DNA of 64,000 bases from Spirochaetales bacterium (GTDB taxonomy: Bacteria; Spirochaetota; Spirochaetia; UBA9216), in assembly GCA_016342585.1 (NCBI GenBank), contig JAEINK010000015.1:1-64000 (forward strand), in the 5' to 3' direction. The position numbers and the translations under genes are program-made. Position 1 is the stretch's first letter. Each line of letters starts with the position of its first letter. The notes beneath the pieces were generated by a model. The model worked only from the letters and a program-made list of their open reading frames with translations. It ran no database searches and was not told the DNA's origin. This document shows, piece after piece, positions 61,616 to 64,000 of the stretch.

Positions 61616-64000
61616 AATCATGCCTTTTACACCCCTCCTGAACCCTGCCTGTTCGAGCAGGGGGAGGTAGGGGCTCTCTTTATGGGGTATCCCATTGATA
61701 GTTTCTACCAAAATTCTTTTTTTAGGATTAAATTCTCTTGATATAAGTACCTTGAAAAACTCAAAATATACTTCCCCTCCCTTTTCATCGATCGGAAAAT
61801 AGAGTTGTAGGTCTTTTCCATTTCCTGAGGAGACTAGGATGAGTTCTTTTCCGCGGAATAGCATATGATTTGAAGGGACCCGTCGGGGAAGTCTCCCCTC
61901 ATAAGCTGTGATATTCAAACCGCAGGGGCTTGCGGGATCGAGGGCGTTCATCCAATAGAGTTTGTCTTCGGGAAGACCTTTTGTAAGTGTTCTAAATGCT
62001 CTGTGGGAGATAAATTGAGGAGAGGGGAGATCCTTAAAAAAGTACCCAGACAGAATTTCACCTGAAAGTTCCATAAGTCTCAGGAGCGGCAGGAGTTCCC
62101 TCCATCGCCACCCCTCTATTTCGTTTTGCAGTATCGGTCTGGAAAGCAGGCCGTATCTTTCCAGAAGTATTTGTATTTTTTCTCTTGTCAGATCCTCTGC
62201 TTCCATGAGATCCACTGGTCTTTCCGGTTTGGAGAGGGGGTACCAGAGTCCTGCCGCGGGTAGGCCCGCTTCCCACCGGCGTCTGTCACCCATCCGGCCG
62301 CGTCCCCTTTCTGTGGATTTTTTCTCATCCGTTATTCCCGGGGGGGTCCATTTCATCAATGCCCCCTTCCTCAGGGCGGCGAATCCTGAGTTTGAGATCC
62401 TCCCCTTAAAAAAATCCTTCCAAATTTGAGCGGTCAACTCTTTGGTGTTGCCTTGGAATCTGTTTTTGAGTTGCCAGAAATCATAATAGCCTGAGTTTTC
62501 CCGGATTATTTCACTTTTTGACCACTTTTCATCGGATAAGAGGTCTCTGTCCATGGGGAAACAGAAGGCAAGTTTTTTCCCGGGAAATCCTGTGAACTGG
62601 ATTTCCGATTCCGCTGAAACCGAATCAAGCCAGGAACAGTAGTAGGGTGAAAGTCTTGCCGGCAGTATCTCCGATTCCCATAATTCAAATGGAGCAGGGT
62701 AGAGGAGGAGGTTATTTAGTACACCTTTTAAACTCTGTCGATTTTTTTCGCCGGGGAAAAACAGCCCCTGCTGAACGGCCTGGAAGAGGGGGAAATACGC
62801 CCCGGCGAGTGTTGTGAAATCTGGTCTACGGGATTTCCTGAGCATCCTTAACAGGGTTTCGAAATTATCTCTCCGGCAATATTCCTTTTTTTCAATCCGC
62901 CCTGAAACTGTATTATCTTTTTCTGATTTTCCGGGATTCGATTCTGAGAGCTTTCCTGAAAGAATTCTCTCTTCACCCTCCATGGTTCCTGTCAACTCCA
63001 TTACCCCGGTTTGCCCGATATTCCAGATATTCATCAGGAAATCAAGGTCTACCGGGCCGTAGAAGGCCAGGATCTCTCCTGTCAGCATGGAGATGTTTTC
63101 AAGATTTTTCTCCTTGAGGCATGCATCCCTTGCCTCTGTCAGCTTTTTAAGATCTTCAGAAAGGCAGCAGGGGAGGAGTAATGCGGTAGTTTTTTGATAA
63201 GGAGCCTCTTTCTCTCCAATTTTGAAGGGATCTATAATGATCCTTTTTTCCACCGGGGGAACAATTTTTAAAAATACCTCTTCACCATGATCCCTTGTTA
63301 TGGCGGCTTTTAATTCCTCCCACTCATCCAGAGGGAATATACGCCTCTCCTGAAGGATGGAAAGAAGTCCTTCTTTGTTTTCCGGTGCATAACCTTCGGT
63401 TGTCCTCCTCATTCTGCCGGTGAAATTTTTGATAATTTTTTCCGGGATGAGGGGCCGCAATTCCGTATTTGCCATTATCTCTTCGAAGAGTGTGTTGCTG
63501 GTGGATGACGTTTGTCCCCCCGCAGGGGTATCGTCCTCGTACATATACTGGTTAACCTGCTGGAAAAGGTTCCCCGAGGCGAAAGGGCTGGGTGTTTTTG
63601 TCCAGCATTGTGTGATTTCGATACTTCCCTCCTCTATTTCTGACAAGAGGATCCTGAGTGATTCGATGTCGAAATCATCGTTCAGGCAGCTTCTCCAGGT
63701 TTCCAGGGTGATAGGGAAATCCGGATATTTCAGGACCGCCGCCAGAAGCTTTCTGGAACGCAGTCGATTAAGCCATAGGGGGGTTCTCGAACCAAATCCC
63801 TTCTTGGGGAGAAGGAGGGCTCTTCCTGCATTCTCCCTAAACCTGGCACCGAAGTAACCTGTCATCTCAAGCCGCTTTTTAAGAAGCTCCATAATTTTAT
63901 CCGGTTTTAGAAGATCAATAAGTTCCTCTGAATTCATGCTGTGGGGCAGATTCATGATAAGAGAATCCTCATCCTCGAAGACATCCAGTGGGTATCCTGT
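61607..64000 (-). CDS. lhr: Lhr-type large ATP-dependent helicase, C-terminal part
   Basis: The frame is open from the right edge to a stop at 61607, so at least 797 residues are visible and the gene continues outside. The visible part starts after the helicase core. The sequence TGYFGARFRENAGRALLLP, followed by RTPLWLNRLRSRKLL and FPITLETWRSCLNDD, is the Lhr/DEAD-associated domain. The stretch down to about residue 600 is helical, ending in a C-terminal domain. Lhr proteins are ATP-dependent 3'-5' helicases linked to DNA repair. The internal ATG at 63955 is not the true start. Confidence 0.88.
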   Translation of the reverse strand, partial: TGYPLDVFEDEDSLIMNLPHSMNSEELIDLLKPDKIMELLKKRLEMTGYFGARFRENAGRALLLPKKGFGSRTPLWLNRLRSRKLLAAVLKYPDFPITLETWRSCLNDDFDIESLRILLSEIEEGSIEITQCWTKTPSPFASGNLFQQVNQYMYEDDTPAGGQTSSTSNTLFEEIMANTELRPLIPEKIIKNFTGRMRRTTEGYAPENKEGLLSILQERRIFPLDEWEELKAAITRDHGEEVFLKIVPPVEKRIIIDPFKIGEKEAPYQKTTALLLPCCLSEDLKKLTEARDACLKEKNLENISMLTGEILAFYGPVDLDFLMNIWNIGQTGVMELTGTMEGEERILSGKLSESNPGKSEKDNTVSGRIEKKEYCRRDNFETLLRMLRKSRRPDFTTLAGAYFPLFQAVQQGLFFPGEKNRQSLKGVLNNLLLYPAPFELWESEILPARLSPYYCSWLDSVSAESEIQFTGFPGKKLAFCFPMDRDLLSDEKWSKSEIIRENSGYYDFWQLKNRFQGNTKELTAQIWKDFFKGRISNSGFAALRKGALMKWTPPGITDEKKSTERGRGRMGDRRRWEAGLPAAGLWYPLSKPERPVDLMEAEDLTREKIQILLERYGLLSRPILQNEIEGWRWRELLPLLRLMELSGEILSGYFFKDLPSPQFISHRAFRTLTKGLPEDKLYWMNALDPASPCGLNITAYEGRLPRRVPSNHMLFRGKELILVSSGNGKDLQLYFPIDEKGGEVYFEFFKVLISREFNPKKRILVETINGIPHKESPYLPLLEQAGFRRGVKGMILV

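Overview
The window looks like a chromosome segment of a spirochaete, most likely a free-living member of the Spirochaetaceae. This rests on family content: a UPF0164-type outer-membrane protein, secreted proteins cut before a GGQ motif, a RelA/SpoT synthetase fused to TPRs, a membrane PilZ protein, HEAT-repeat secreted proteins and a SpoIIE phosphatase behind a large extracytoplasmic sensor. No rRNA, tRNA or CRISPR array was seen, so the placement is inference.

Layout. 1-1.9 kb is a gene graveyard: pieces of a hybrid histidine kinase, an unknown protein, DegV and HflX. 2.0-3.2 kb is the RelA/SpoT-TPR gene. 3.4-10.4 kb (minus strand) is a compact transport operon: solute-binding protein, fused double permease, ATPase, HAD phosphatase and a Na/Pi-cotransporter-PhoU protein. 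It is faced by a divergent SIS-domain RpiR regulator at 10.6-11.5 kb. I read it as uptake and dephosphorylation of a phosphorylated sugar with phosphate disposal. 11.6-13.05 kb holds a dead relA-like fragment and a left-truncated IS copy. 13.1-23.0 kb (plus) has a NUDIX gene, a MoxR/DUF58/transglutaminase/TPR operon, an unusual GAF-HD-GYP protein and a receiver-like/HATPase/cNMP-binding fusion. 23.4-27.5 kb is one large FN3/leucine-rich surface lipoprotein.

27.6-32.6 kb (minus) carries a biotin-dependent carboxyltransferase with two carrier-like domains, a FecR-like TPR protein and a GH13 glucosidase. A complete IS copy (32617-33853) follows. 34.1-38.6 kb is an error-prone type DNA polymerase III alpha subunit, an ankyrin protein and a membrane protein. 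38.8-40.9 kb has a convergent pair, an unknown membrane protein and the UPF0164 protein. 41.1-49.1 kb is a three-gene signalling operon: secreted helical-repeat protein, 1542-residue sensor-SpoIIE phosphatase and zinc-ribbon membrane protein. 49.1-54.8 kb (minus) holds SfsA with an extra C-terminal domain, acyl-CoA synthetase, DsbD and a CPBP protease. 54.9-61.6 kb (plus) holds PilZ, HEAT, ComEC, RsmA, a lipoprotein and a second HEAT gene. An Lhr-type helicase runs off the right edge.

The most unexpected window-wide pattern is in start signals. Several monocistronic or operon-leading genes lack a Shine-Dalgarno sequence and instead have a good -10 hexamer 6-7 bases before the start codon, often with a -35 at 16-17 bp. 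This predicts leaderless mRNAs alongside ordinary SD-led genes.
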